In this document: piece by piece, positions 15,254 to 24,116 of the stretch
Numbering within the stretch: position 1 is the stretch's first letter
How the letters are laid out: every line of letters starts with the position of its first letter
Assembly (NCBI GenBank): GCA_964407825.1
Contig: CAYOXD010000032.1
Coordinates: 1-26,347 of the forward strand
Source of the DNA: CAYOXD01 sp964407825
GTDB lineage: Bacteria > Desulfobacterota > Desulfobacteria > Desulfobacterales > JAFDDL01
Length of the DNA stretch: 26,347 bases
Direction of reading: 5' to 3'
The notes under the pieces: generated by a model
Databases searched by the model: none
Told to the model about the DNA's origin: nothing
Seen by the model: only the letters and a program-made list of their open reading frames with translations
Made by a program: the position numbers and the translations under genes

Positions 15254-16677
15254 GGCCTTTTCCGGGGCAGGATGTGGGTGGCGGTGCCGAGGAAGATTTC
15301 CGCGGCCTCGGCCTCGGTCTCCGAGAGCGTCGGGTGGGCGTGGATGCTCAAGGCCACATCCTGCGCCTGGGCGCCCATTTCGATGGCCAGGACTCCCTCG
15401 GCGATGAGCCCCTCCACCTCGCGGCCCACGATGCCCACACCGAGAATGCGCTGGGAGTCCGGATCGATGACCATCTTGGTCAGGCCCTCCGGGGCGTCCA
15501 GGGTCAGCGCGCGGCCGGAGATCTTCCAGGGGAAGCGTTGAACCGAGACCTTCTGCCCCTTGCGCCGGGCCTCCTCCTGGGTCAGTCCCGCCCAGGCGAT
15601 CTGGGGATCGGTGTAGACAATGGCCGGGATGGCCCGGGCATCAAAGGCGGCCGGCTCCCCGGCGATCACCTCGGCGGCGATTTTGCCCTCTGCCATGGCC
15701 TTGTGGGCGAGCATGGGATTGCCGGCCACGTCCCCGATGGCGAGGATCCGGGAATCCGCTGTTCGCTGGTGCTCGTCGATCTTGATAAACCCGTGCTCAT
15801 CGATTTCCACGGTGGTGTTGGAAAGCGCCAGATCCCCGCTGTTGGGCCGGCGGCCGATGGCCACCAGGACCCGGGAGAAGCGCTTGGGAAGATCGCTTTC
15901 GGGATCTTCGAAGGTGACCGAGACGCCATCGGCTTCTTCCGACATGGCCGATACGCCGGAGCCCAGGGTGACGCTCTCGAAGCTCTCGTCCAGACGGCGG
16001 CGCAGGGGCCTTACCAGATCCCTGTCCACCCCCTGCAACAACGATTCGGTTTTTTCCACCAGGTGGACCCGGCTTCCCAGGGCCGCATAGACGCACCCCA
16101 TCTCCAGGCCCGTGTATCCGCCGCCGATGATGAGCAGTGTCTCGGGGATGTCCGCCAGGGCCAGGGCGCCGCTTGCGTCCATGATCCTGCCGCCGGGGGT
16201 GAAACTGGTTCCCGGAAACGCGACGGGATGGGCGCCCGTGGCGATGATGGCATGCTTGAACCGGACATGGCTCACATCGGCCTCGTGGATGCGCACCCGG
16301 TCGGAGGATTCAAAGGTGGCCCTTCCCTGGATCATCTGGATACCGCGGCGCTTGGTCAGGCTCATGAGCCCTTCTGCGAGTCGGTCGATGATGCCGGCCT
16401 TCCACTGGCGGAGCGCCTCTATATCGATCCGGGGCGGCTCGAAGGTGAGGCCCAGGGCGGCGGCGTTCTTCGTGTCGTACATGAGTTGGGCGATGTGAAG
16501 GAAGGTCTTGGAGGGAATGCATCCCCTGAAGAGGCATACCCCGCCCGGCCGCGGGGCCGTATCCACCAGGGTCACGTCCAGGCCCAGATCGGCCGCGCGG
16601 AATGCGGCCGCATACCCGCCGGGGCCGCTTCCGATCACCAGCACCTGCGTTTCTACCGCCAACTCTCCCATAACCAT
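15250..16677 (-). CDS. lpdA: Dihydrolipoamide dehydrogenase (E3)
   Basis: A FAD enzyme of 475 residues that reoxidises the dihydrolipoyl group of E2 with NAD+. The N-terminal FAD loop is GSGPGG (16-21), the redox disulfide is C48/C53 in GGVCLFRGCIPSK (most relatives have GGTCLNxGC), the NAD domain has IIGGGYTGLEMG, the second FAD motif is AIGDVAG, and the active-site base pair is H448/E453 in HPTLSE. Length and motifs are those of a complete E3. The start has GGAGA just upstream; an in-frame ATG two codons later is possible. It is 18 bases downstream of E2 and is read as the E3 of this complex. The glycosyltransferase start overlaps its stop. Confidence 0.95.
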   Translation of the reverse strand: MVMGELAVETQVLVIGSGPGGYAAAFRAADLGLDVTLVDTAPRPGGVCLFRGCIPSKTFLHIAQLMYDTKNAAALGLTFEPPRIDIEALRQWKAGIIDRLAEGLMSLTKRRGIQMIQGRATFESSDRVRIHEADVSHVRFKHAIIATGAHPVAFPGTSFTPGGRIMDASGALALADIPETLLIIGGGYTGLEMGCVYAALGSRVHLVEKTESLLQGVDRDLVRPLRRRLDESFESVTLGSGVSAMSEEADGVSVTFEDPESDLPKRFSRVLVAIGRRPNSGDLALSNTTVEIDEHGFIKIDEHQRTADSRILAIGDVAGNPMLAHKAMAEGKIAAEVIAGEPAAFDARAIPAIVYTDPQIAWAGLTQEEARRKGQKVSVQRFPWKISGRALTLDAPEGLTKMVIDPDSQRILGVGIVGREVEGLIAEGVLAIEMGAQAQDVALSIHAHPTLSETEAEAAEIFLGTATHILPRKRP

Positions 16678-16695
16678 AATGTGTCTCCTTGACGT

Positions 16696-18042
16696 CTATA
16701 CCATCATCAGCAGGAGGGATTCCGGGTCCTCCAGGGCTTCCTTGATGACCGCCATGAAGCGGCCGGCGTCGGCACCGTCCACCACCCGGTGGTCGATGGC
16801 CAGCACCAGCGGCAGGGTCAGACGGGCCGCGACCACGGGCTCTCCGGCCTCATCGGGTACCACGGCCGGCCGCATCCGGGCGCCCCCCATGCCCAGGATC
16901 GCTACCTGGGGATAGTTGATCATGGGCGAGAAATGCCCGCCGCCGAGCGTGCCCACGTTGGTGATGGTGAAGGTGCCCCCCTGGAGCTCGTTCAGAGCGA
17001 TGCTGCGATCCCGGGTCTTTCGGACCTTTTCATCGAGCTCCACGGCCAGCTCGGTGATGCTCTTTCGGTCCACGTCCCGGATCACCGGCACGATCAGTCC
17101 CTCCTCCGTGTCCACGGCGACACCGATGTGAAAATAATTCTTGACGATGATCTCGCCGGCAGCCGCATCCAGGCTGGCGTTGAAGTGGGGATAGCGCTCC
17201 AGGGCCGTGGCTGCCGCCTTCAGGGCAAAGACCGTCAGGGTAAGATGCCCCCCCTCCCGGGCCACCGCCTCCTTGTGCCGCTGGCGGAGCCGTTCGAGGC
17301 GTGTGATGTCCACGGTATCCTGGCTGGTGACGTGGGGGATCTGGGACCAGGAGAGAGCCATCTGACGGGCCGTGGCGCGCCTGACCGATTTCACGGGCAC
17401 CCGGGTGACGGGCCCCCACTTGCCGAAATCCGGCAGGGGCGGGGCCGCCCCGGCCGCAGGAACGGGCTGAAGGGCGAGTCCTCCGGAGGCGGCTTCGGCC
17501 GCGGGTTCTTCCGCTTCCACCGGCGCCTGCCCGCCGCTCCGGGCGGCATTGCGGACATCATCCGCCGTGACAAGTCCGGCCGGACCCGTTGGCGGCACCT
17601 GCGCCAGATCAACCCCCAATTCGCGGGCCAGCCGCCGGGTGGCCGGGGAGGCGGGAACAGGCCCCCGGGAAGGCTTGGCCGCTGCCGGCGCGGCCTCTCC
17701 GGCCGGCGCTTTCGCCCCTTCGGAAATCTGTCGGGGGGCGTTGGGTACCTGGGGCGCTTCGGCCGGCGTCTCCGGCGCGGCGGTTTCGGGGGCCGCTTCT
17801 CCCTGGGCATCGGCAAAGGTGATCATGACGTCCCCCACCTGAACCAGGTCCCCCGGTTTGACCCGGATTTCCTCAACGGTGCCCGTATAGGGGCTGGGAA
17901 TTTCCACGGCCGCCTTGTCGGTCTCTACCGCCAGTATGGGGCCCCCCTCGGTCACCCGGTCGCCGGGCGCCACCAGGATCGCGCGGACTTCCCCCTCATG
18001 GACTCCCTCGCCCAGGTCGGGCAGTTTGAATTCCCTGGCCAT
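16696..18042 (-). CDS. 2-oxoacid dehydrogenase E2, dihydrolipoamide acyltransferase
   Basis: A protein of 448 residues with one lipoyl domain (about 1-78, lipoyl-lysine K43 in ETDKAAVEIP), a long Ala/Pro/Glu-rich linker, a peripheral subunit-binding domain (about 132-168, SPATRRLARELGVDL), a second Pro/Ala linker, and the acyltransferase domain (about 215-448) with the catalytic DHRVVDG (H418, D422). It moves the acyl group from E1 to CoA and forms the core of the complex. Motifs do not separate a pyruvate from a branched-chain or acetoin E2. AAGGGGGGAG upstream of the ATG is a strong ribosome binding site. The linkers are extremely GC-rich, which explains long spurious frames on the opposite strand. 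Confidence 0.94.
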   Translation of the reverse strand: MAREFKLPDLGEGVHEGEVRAILVAPGDRVTEGGPILAVETDKAAVEIPSPYTGTVEEIRVKPGDLVQVGDVMITFADAQGEAAPETAAPETPAEAPQVPNAPRQISEGAKAPAGEAAPAAAKPSRGPVPASPATRRLARELGVDLAQVPPTGPAGLVTADDVRNAARSGGQAPVEAEEPAAEAASGGLALQPVPAAGAAPPLPDFGKWGPVTRVPVKSVRRATARQMALSWSQIPHVTSQDTVDITRLERLRQRHKEAVAREGGHLTLTVFALKAAATALERYPHFNASLDAAAGEIIVKNYFHIGVAVDTEEGLIVPVIRDVDRKSITELAVELDEKVRKTRDRSIALNELQGGTFTITNVGTLGGGHFSPMINYPQVAILGMGGARMRPAVVPDEAGEPVVAARLTLPLVLAIDHRVVDGADAGRFMAVIKEALEDPESLLLMMV

Positions 18043-18066
18043 TTATCTATCTCCCCCCTTTTTCGG

Positions 18067-19047
18067 TTAGTGGCGTAACAGGCTGCGGGCCTCCCGCACG
18101 ATGCGATCCGTGCTCGGGATATAGGCGTTTTCGATGCTGAAAGGCGGTATGATGGTGTCGAAGCCCGTGACCCGGCGGATGGGCGCTTCCAGGTAGTAAA
18201 AGGATTTTTCCACCAGACGTGCCACGATCTCCGCGCCGGGACCGAAGCTGCCCGGCGCTTCGTGGATCACCATGATGTGCCCGGTTTTTTTGGCCGATTC
18301 GGCAAAGAGGCTGTCATCCAGGGGCGAGAGGGTGAGAAGATCCACCACCTCGGTCTCGATGCCGTCCTTTTGCTGGAGTTCGTCCGCGGCGGCAAGCGCC
18401 AAGCGCACCATGGCGCCGTAGGCGACGAGGGTCAGGTCCGTCCCCTCCCGAACGATCCGGCTCTGGCCGATGGGAAGGACTTCCTCGTCCTCCGGGACCT
18501 CCTCCCGGAAGGCCCGGTAGATGGCCTTGCCCTCGTAGAAGATCACCGGATCCGGATCTCGGATGGCGCTCACAAGAAGCGCCCGGGCGTTTCTCGGCCC
18601 CGAGGGGATCACCATCTTGAGGCCGGGGGTGTGGGCCCAGTAGGCCTCCCGGCTCTCAGAGTGGTGCTCCAGGGCGCGGACCCCGCCCCCGTAGGGCATG
18701 CGGACCACCAGGGGTACCTGAATCCGGCCCCTGGAACGCCATCTGAGGCGCGCGGCATGGTTTTCGATCTGGTGAAAGTTCTGGTAGCTGAATCCCGAGA
18801 ACTGAATTTCGCAGACCGGCCGAAGTCCATAGGCGGCCATGCCGACGGCCATTCCCACGATGCCCGATTCGGCCAGGGGGGTATCCAGCACCCGGTCAGG
18901 ACCGAATTTTTCGATCAGGTCGAGGGTCACACGGAATACCCCGCCGTCCACCCCCACATCCTCGCCCAGGAGGATCACCCGATCATCCTTTTCCATCTCC
19001 TGGCGAAGGGCGAGGTTCAGGGCCTGAACCATGGTCATCTTAGCCAT
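18067..19047 (-). CDS. 2-oxoacid dehydrogenase E1 component, beta subunit
   Basis: A protein of 326 residues, the normal length for the beta subunit of an alpha2beta2 E1. Typical segments are MTMVQALNLALRQEM, LLGEDVGVDGGVFRVT, DTPLAESGIVGMAVGMA, EIQFSGF, RMPYGGGVRALEHHSES and the C-terminal RVTGFDTIIPP. It completes the thiamine diphosphate site with E1 alpha. The start follows a near-perfect GGAGGTGA site located in the end of the alpha gene, and the two frames overlap by 8 bases (19040-19047), ensuring equal synthesis. Sequence style is closest to Bacillus-type pyruvate and branched-chain complexes, but substrate cannot be fixed from motifs. Confidence 0.94.
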   Translation of the reverse strand: MAKMTMVQALNLALRQEMEKDDRVILLGEDVGVDGGVFRVTLDLIEKFGPDRVLDTPLAESGIVGMAVGMAAYGLRPVCEIQFSGFSYQNFHQIENHAARLRWRSRGRIQVPLVVRMPYGGGVRALEHHSESREAYWAHTPGLKMVIPSGPRNARALLVSAIRDPDPVIFYEGKAIYRAFREEVPEDEEVLPIGQSRIVREGTDLTLVAYGAMVRLALAAADELQQKDGIETEVVDLLTLSPLDDSLFAESAKKTGHIMVIHEAPGSFGPGAEIVARLVEKSFYYLEAPIRRVTGFDTIIPPFSIENAYIPSTDRIVREARSLLRH

Positions 19048-20143
19048 GGGTCACCTCCTTTCCGCTTTCCAGGGCATCGGCCAGGGCCTGTCGCTGGTCC
19101 TGCAACCGGGGCGGCTTGTCGGCATAGAGGTGGTCGAACATGGATAAGGGGTCTCCCAGGGTCTTGATCCGGGCCTCGGCCCGGTCAACGGCCTGCTGGA
19201 TCTCGTCTGTGACCTCCTTTTCGATCCGTTCGAGGTCCACGTCGGACAGGAGCCCTCTCTGTTTCAGATAGGTCTGGTAGCGTGGCAGGGGATCCTTCTT
19301 TTCCCACTGGGCCACCTCCTCGTCGGTCCGGTAGCGCTTGGGATCGTCGGCCGTGGTGTGAAGGGAAAGCCGATAGGTGACGCATTCGATGAGGGTGGGG
19401 CCATCGCCTGCCCGGGCCCGTTGCACCGCTTCCCGCGATGCGGCGTAGACGGCCAGGACGTCGTTGCCGTCCACCTGAATCCCTGGGATGCCATAGGCCA
19501 GCGCCTTCTGGGCCAGGGTCTGGGACCGGGTCTGCCGGGATCGGGGAATGGAGATGGCCCACTGGTTGTTCTGGCAGACGAAAACCACCGGTGCCGAAAA
19601 GACGCCGGCGAAGTTCAGGGCCTCGTGAAAATCGCCCTCCGAGGTGGCGCCGTCTCCGAAGAAGGTCATGGCCACGGTGCTCTTTTTCCGGTAGCGCATG
19701 GCCCAGGCGATGCCTACGGCATGAAGCATCTGGGAGCCGACCGGGATGGAGATGGGCATGTCGGGTTGTTCGGGGGGGCCCTCCGCGCCCTCGCCAAAGC
19801 CGGCATTGACGAGGATGATGCTCTCCATGGTCCGGCCCCGCCACCTTTCGGCGGCCGTTTCCCTGAAGGCCGGCACCATCCAGTCCGAATCCTCGAGGGC
19901 GGCCACGGCTCCCAGCTGAGCCGCTTCCTGCCCCTTGATGGGCGGAAAGGTGCCAATGCGTCCCTGACGCTGCAGGTTCAGCAGGCGCTCGTCGAACCGG
20001 CGGCCGGAGAGCATGAACCGGTACAGTTTCAGCAGGAGCGCATCGGCCATGTCCGGTTCGAGATCCTTGTCGAGGCGGCCGTTTTCATCCAGGATGGACA
20101 GGTAATCGATGGTGTCGGATATCTCAATGGGGCTTCGGGGCAT
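19040..20143 (-). CDS. 2-oxoacid dehydrogenase E1 component, alpha subunit
   Basis: A protein of 367 residues from the chosen start. The thiamine diphosphate motif starts at residue 163 (GDGATSEGDFHEALNFAG and ends with CQNNQ). LYRFMLSGRRFDERLLNLQRQGRIGTFPPIKGQEAA resembles PdhA of Gram-positive-type pyruvate complexes, and ISIPRSRQT and YRLSLHTTADDP match the phosphorylation-loop region of PDH and BCKDH alpha subunits. It decarboxylates a 2-oxoacid and passes the acyl group to the E2 lipoate. The start at 20143 was chosen because AAAGGAG lies seven bases upstream; the ATG at 20164 would put that site inside the gene. It follows iorB by 59 bases, so this point could hold an internal promoter, though none is obvious. 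Confidence 0.94.
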   Translation of the reverse strand: MPRSPIEISDTIDYLSILDENGRLDKDLEPDMADALLLKLYRFMLSGRRFDERLLNLQRQGRIGTFPPIKGQEAAQLGAVAALEDSDWMVPAFRETAAERWRGRTMESIILVNAGFGEGAEGPPEQPDMPISIPVGSQMLHAVGIAWAMRYRKKSTVAMTFFGDGATSEGDFHEALNFAGVFSAPVVFVCQNNQWAISIPRSRQTRSQTLAQKALAYGIPGIQVDGNDVLAVYAASREAVQRARAGDGPTLIECVTYRLSLHTTADDPKRYRTDEEVAQWEKKDPLPRYQTYLKQRGLLSDVDLERIEKEVTDEIQQAVDRAEARIKTLGDPLSMFDHLYADKPPRLQDQRQALADALESGKEVTHG

Positions 20144-20202
20144 ATCGGGGCTCCTTTGGTGCAAGACAGGCGTTTGCGGGGAAAGGGGGAGCGATAACCA
20201 AG

Positions 20203-20835
20203 CTACTTCTGAGATGATATCATTTTCCGGCCCAAATCGAAAGCCGCAAGATTGACCGAAACCTTGCTCTCGGGCATCTTTTGACGGATGGCCGTCTCGA
20301 ACCGATCCCGGCTCAGGGGCAAGACGCCCGCGGCGGCCAGGGCCCCTACGGCCATAATGTTGCCGAAGATGGGATTGCCCAGGGACACGGCGGCCTCGGT
20401 GGTGTCGATGAACCAGGCGGTTCGGGAAAGCTCCTGGATCCAGCCGCGCATTTCCGCTTGAGAGGGATAGCTCTGTTCACCGCAGATGACCCCCATGGAA
20501 TGGATGGGCCGGGTGTTGCAGATGACCCGGGTTTCGGGGTTGCCATAGGCACTCAGGACCCGGATGGCCTCGGTGGGTTCCAGGGCCACCACCATGTGGG
20601 CGCGTCCCCGGGGGATCTGGGGAGAGTAGCTGGACCTGGACGAAATCCTCAGGTGGCTCATGACCGATCCGCCCCGTTGGGAGGCGCCGAAGGTCTCCCC
20701 GATGGTGACGAAACATCCGAGCTGGGCCATGACATCGGCCACGATCCGGGAGGCCAGGACATTTCCCTGGCCGCCGACGCCGGTGATGATGAGATTGAAA
20801 GGATCAGCCGTCAGGGCCGCGGTTTCACCGTTCAT
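20203..20835 (-). CDS. iorB: Indolepyruvate/2-oxoacid:ferredoxin oxidoreductase, beta subunit
   Basis: A protein of 210 residues, the usual IorB length, and the gamma-domain part of the pyruvate:ferredoxin oxidoreductase family. Motifs: ITGVGGQGNVLASRI near the N-terminus (nucleotide/CoA-binding GxGGQG), GETFGASQRGGSVMSHLR, and NIMAVGALAAAGVLPL. With IorA it oxidises an aryl- or alkyl-pyruvate to the matching acyl-CoA and reduces ferredoxin. The ATG directly follows the iorA stop (TAAATG), so translation is coupled. Confidence 0.93.
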   Translation of the reverse strand: MNGETAALTADPFNLIITGVGGQGNVLASRIVADVMAQLGCFVTIGETFGASQRGGSVMSHLRISSRSSYSPQIPRGRAHMVVALEPTEAIRVLSAYGNPETRVICNTRPIHSMGVICGEQSYPSQAEMRGWIQELSRTAWFIDTTEAAVSLGNPIFGNIMAVGALAAAGVLPLSRDRFETAIRQKMPESKVSVNLAAFDLGRKMISSQK

Positions 20836-22779
20836 TTACGCGTCCTCCTTTGCCTGTATGGCACCAGACGGGCAGATGGATGCGCAGACTCCGCAGCCGG
20901 CGCAGATCACCTCGTCGATCCGGGCGCTGTCGTTCTCCCTGTCCCAGGTGAGACCGGGACACTTGAAAACCCGGGTGCAGAGGCGGTTGCACCCACAGGA
21001 GGCCCCGAGGCAGCGTTCGGGATCGATTGACATGCGAAATCCCTTCTTATGCTTTCTCTGGGGGCTGAGGGCGCAGGGCTGGCGCATCACCACCACCTTC
21101 ACGCCGTCCGTATCCTCCACCTGGGCAAGGAGGGTCTTGCGGGTTTTGGGGATGTCGAAGGGATCGCACAGGCTCACCTTGGCGCCCATGCTTCGGCATA
21201 TATCCGGGATGTCCAGGGCCGGGGCCGTTCCTCCCATGGCGTCCACGCCGATCCCCGGGTGGGGCTGGAAACCGGTCATGGCGGTCCCGCTGTTATCCAG
21301 GATCACCAGGGTGATGTTGGCGCGATGGTGCACGGCGTTGACCAGGGCCGGCATGACCGCATGAAAAAAGGTGGAATCTCCGCACACAGCCATGACGGGC
21401 TGATGGAAGCCGAAGGCCGCCAGCTTTCCGAATCCGCTGGCCAGTCCCGCGCCCGAGCCCATGGCGTGGATGGTTTTCAGGGCGTGAAAGCCGGTTCCGG
21501 CCGCTGCCAGGGTATAACAGCCGATATCACCGCAGACGAATCCCTCCCGGTCGTCCATGGCCATGGCCTGGTGGATGGACCAGAAGGAGGCCCGGTGGGG
21601 GCATCCAGGGCAGAGGGTCAGCGCCCGAACCGGCGCACCGGTCTTGGCGATCTCGGCGGCCCGGGCGGCGTACTCGGGCGCTAGGCCCGGCGGGGTGATC
21701 TGGAGGATGCCGGCCATGGCCGCCATGACCCGGTCCGGGTTGAGCTCGTTGGTGGAGGGGACCGCCCCGTCCGCCTTTCCGAAAAAGGCGGTGGGTCCGA
21801 TCCGATCGATCCGCTCCATGGCAAAGGCCTTGATGGTGTTTTCCATGCAACCCAGGACCTCTTCCACCACCAGGACCTTTTCGGCGGCCGTCAGATGCGA
21901 TTCCAGCCATCGGGGTGGGAGCGGCCAGGTGGTTCCCAGCTTCAAGAGTCCCACTCGCCCGGAGACTTCCAGCAGTTCGATGGCCTCCCGGCAATAGAGA
22001 TGACAGGCCGAGCTGGTGATGACGAGCAGCTCTGGCCCTTCGGGTCCGGTATAGGTGTTGAAGGGGGAGGCATCATAGAGCCCTTCGAGCTTTTTCAGCT
22101 TTTCCTGCTGGCGGCGATGCATGAAGTCCACGGTGCCGGGAAGGGTGGCGACGGGACCCGCCATATCGCCCAGAAGCGGCCCCTTGAAATCGTAATAGGC
22201 CCTGGCGGTGCGCTCGGGCAGCTCGCCCAGGGTGACGTTGCCGCTGGCATGGCTCATGCGCGTGACGCTTCGGATCATCACCACGTTCCGGATACTCTCG
22301 GACAGCTCGAAGGCCCATCGGGTCATGTCGAGCGCCTCCTGGAAATCCCCCGGCTCCAGGAGGGGGAATTCCATCATCTGGGCGTAGAGGCGCGATTCGC
22401 CCTCGTTGGTGCTGGAAAGGGCTCCCGGGTCCTCGCAGGACACCAGCACCATGCCGCCCCGGGTGCCGTAGAGGGCCAGGTGCAGCAGGAAATCGGCCGC
22501 CACGTTCACCCCCACCTGCTTCATGACGCACATGGACCGCAGCCCGGCAAAGGAGGCAGCGGCCGCCACCTCGAGGGCGACCTTCTCGTTGACGGACCAT
22601 TCCACATAGAGATTCCGCTTCGGCGCGACCCGGGCCAGGGTCTGGGTGATTTCCGAGGAGGGCGTCCCCGGGTATCCAGCCACCACATTCACGCCAGCTT
22701 CAAGGGCGCCCCTGGCGATGGCCTCGTTGCCCATCATCAGCACCTGTTGCCCCTTGCGGCCGTTTATTAGCATCGTCAT
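20836..22779 (-). CDS. iorA: Indolepyruvate/2-oxoacid:ferredoxin oxidoreductase, alpha subunit
   Basis: A protein of 647 residues. The N-terminal pyrimidine-type domain (about 10-200; AGYPGTPSSEI, VNEKVALEVA) and the thiamine-binding domain (LCPGCPHRASFW, CGDIGCYTLA, CGDSTFFHAVMPAL, LDNSGTAMTG) are in the order found in IorA. The C-terminus carries ferredoxin-type clusters: a complete CxxCxxCxxxCP set (C626, C629, C632, C636) and an upstream cysteine-rich stretch (CLGASCGC ... CTRVFKCP). The enzyme turns a 2-oxoacid plus CoA into acyl-CoA, CO2 and reduced ferredoxin; in anaerobes the usual substrates are transaminated aromatic amino acids. GGGGA lies five bases before the ATG, in the nine-base gap after the FrhB-like gene. 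Confidence 0.95.
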   Translation of the reverse strand: MTMLINGRKGQQVLMMGNEAIARGALEAGVNVVAGYPGTPSSEITQTLARVAPKRNLYVEWSVNEKVALEVAAAASFAGLRSMCVMKQVGVNVAADFLLHLALYGTRGGMVLVSCEDPGALSSTNEGESRLYAQMMEFPLLEPGDFQEALDMTRWAFELSESIRNVVMIRSVTRMSHASGNVTLGELPERTARAYYDFKGPLLGDMAGPVATLPGTVDFMHRRQQEKLKKLEGLYDASPFNTYTGPEGPELLVITSSACHLYCREAIELLEVSGRVGLLKLGTTWPLPPRWLESHLTAAEKVLVVEEVLGCMENTIKAFAMERIDRIGPTAFFGKADGAVPSTNELNPDRVMAAMAGILQITPPGLAPEYAARAAEIAKTGAPVRALTLCPGCPHRASFWSIHQAMAMDDREGFVCGDIGCYTLAAAGTGFHALKTIHAMGSGAGLASGFGKLAAFGFHQPVMAVCGDSTFFHAVMPALVNAVHHRANITLVILDNSGTAMTGFQPHPGIGVDAMGGTAPALDIPDICRSMGAKVSLCDPFDIPKTRKTLLAQVEDTDGVKVVVMRQPCALSPQRKHKKGFRMSIDPERCLGASCGCNRLCTRVFKCPGLTWDRENDSARIDEVICAGCGVCASICPSGAIQAKEDA

Positions 22780-22788
22780 GGCTTCCCC

Positions 22789-23940
22789 TTAGACTTTTTC
22801 CAACCAGGAGGTGACCACCGGGTCCTCAGCGCGAAGGTAGATCAGATCGTCCGGTCGGCCGCTCTTTTCCTTGAGGCGCTCGAGGCAGCCCCGCTTCTTG
22901 TTCAGGGCGGCGGCCATTAATTTTGCGAGGGCGCCAGGGGGTGCGTCCTTCACTTCCAGAACCCCCCGAGAGCGGGCGAGGCCCACCAGCTGCTCCCCGA
23001 GCGGCGTTCGCACGAGGGTCTGGTTCCATCCCCTGTCCACCTCCCATCCCTCGGGACTCCGGGCCGATCCGACGGAGATGTCGGAAAATTCACCGGTCAT
23101 GTCATAACAGTACCGGCAGTTTTCGCGGACGCAGGCCTCCACCTCCGAGAGGGGAATGGAGAGCCGTCCGGATTCGGTGGTGACCTCCATGCACTGGTAT
23201 CGGCTGGGGGGAATATCGATTTTGACAATGGGCTCCGGGCCGATACGGGCCTCCAGGAGCGGCTTGAGCTTTTCCCAGGACAGCGCCCACCCGCAGAAGA
23301 GCCCGATGACCAGTCTGAGCTTGCCGACCTTTTCCGCATCAGCCGGGTCCGGCCGGTGCCGCATTTTGGCCAGGGCCAGGGCCTGGCAGGGGGTGGCCAC
23401 CACCCCGATGCGCCGGGCATCGTCCCGTCCGGCCGCCTCGTTGAATTCCCCCACGGTGGGGGAAACGACGAATTGGGTTTTCGCCCGGGCGGCCACCTCG
23501 TCCGGCCGGGACAGGGTGGTGCTTTCGGTGAGGAAGGTCTCTTTTCGCCCCGCCAGCACGGCCGCATCGATGATCCCTTCGGACAGAGCCAGGCGAACGA
23601 GAGTCGTCACCGTGCCGCCGTGCTGGGAGGTGGCCCGGATGGCGGGGTCCGCGGCCCGGGTGACGAGAAGCGATTTGACGGCGCCCAGCTCGGGGGTCAG
23701 ATCCTTGGGGTCGAACTGATCCTTTTGGAGGGCCGACAGATCCGTGGGCGTCCGGGGGCAGTAGGCGTAGCATCGTCCCTGGGTACCGTCGCAGCCATGG
23801 ACGATGACCGTTTTGTCTCGGTAATGTTCAAAATAGGGGCAGAGGTGAACGCAGGCGCTGCATCCCGTGCAAAGCTCGTTTTGGAGCACCTTGCGTTTGA
23901 GATCCTCCTGGCCGCTTCCCAGGTTTTCATGTTGCTCCAT
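22789..23940 (-). CDS. FrhB-like Fe-S flavoprotein (coenzyme F420 hydrogenase/dehydrogenase beta-subunit family)
   Basis: A protein of 383 residues. An N-terminal ferredoxin-like segment has C24, C27, C30 and C34 (CTGCSACVHLCP) and a second group C50, C57, C61 (GRCYAYCP). The rest matches the FrhB/FdhB family: SQHGGTVTTLVRLALSEGIIDAAVL, VVATPCQALALAKM, IGLFCGWALSW and the NCRYCYDMTGEFSDISVGSA segment with C-x2-C. Family members are FAD proteins that pass electrons between Fe-S clusters and F420, ferredoxin, NAD(P) or thiols. As first gene before iorAB it is probably the electron acceptor or adaptor for the ferredoxin-linked branch; the partner is not evident. The start is either ATG at 23940 or TTG at 23943; GGAGAG lies six bases before the TTG. 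Confidence 0.88.
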   Translation of the reverse strand: MEQHENLGSGQEDLKRKVLQNELCTGCSACVHLCPYFEHYRDKTVIVHGCDGTQGRCYAYCPRTPTDLSALQKDQFDPKDLTPELGAVKSLLVTRAADPAIRATSQHGGTVTTLVRLALSEGIIDAAVLAGRKETFLTESTTLSRPDEVAARAKTQFVVSPTVGEFNEAAGRDDARRIGVVATPCQALALAKMRHRPDPADAEKVGKLRLVIGLFCGWALSWEKLKPLLEARIGPEPIVKIDIPPSRYQCMEVTTESGRLSIPLSEVEACVRENCRYCYDMTGEFSDISVGSARSPEGWEVDRGWNQTLVRTPLGEQLVGLARSRGVLEVKDAPPGALAKLMAAALNKKRGCLERLKEKSGRPDDLIYLRAEDPVVTSWLEKV

Positions 23941-24056
23941 CAATCCATACTCTCCGGCAGCCGCAGGTTCCCCATTAGGGAGTAAAAAAGATTAAATTTG
24001 CCGCAATTGCCGCTATAAATCAAGCACATTTTCCCCAGGCCAAGGGTCCGCGCAAA

Positions 24057-24084
24057 ATCGGTATCGGTATCGGTATCGGTATCG
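24057..24084 (+). repeat. Hexanucleotide tandem repeat, (ATCGGT)4.7
   Basis: Four perfect copies of ATCGGT plus a final ATCG, with no mismatch. It lies in the 176-base gap between the diadenylate-cyclase-like gene (stop at 24117) and the FrhB-like gene, about 115 bases upstream of the latter. Repeats of this kind change length by slippage and could alter spacing in a promoter or an RNA structure. The gap also has an 8-base palindrome GCAATTGC near 24003-24012. Confidence 0.9.
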
Positions 24085-24116
24085 AAAGCGCGGCGGATGT
24101 CCCATAGGCTCAGGGA

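Noticed and set aside
15274..18078. Long plus-strand frames (472 and 429 codons) opposite lpd and E2
   Set aside because: They are mirror frames of very GC-rich genes with full catalytic motifs on the minus strand. Their translations are low-complexity Gly/His/Arg/Asp-rich and match nothing.
24057..24084. CRISPR-like or phage attachment repeat
   Set aside because: The units are six bases, contiguous and without spacers, and no cas, integrase or tRNA gene is near.
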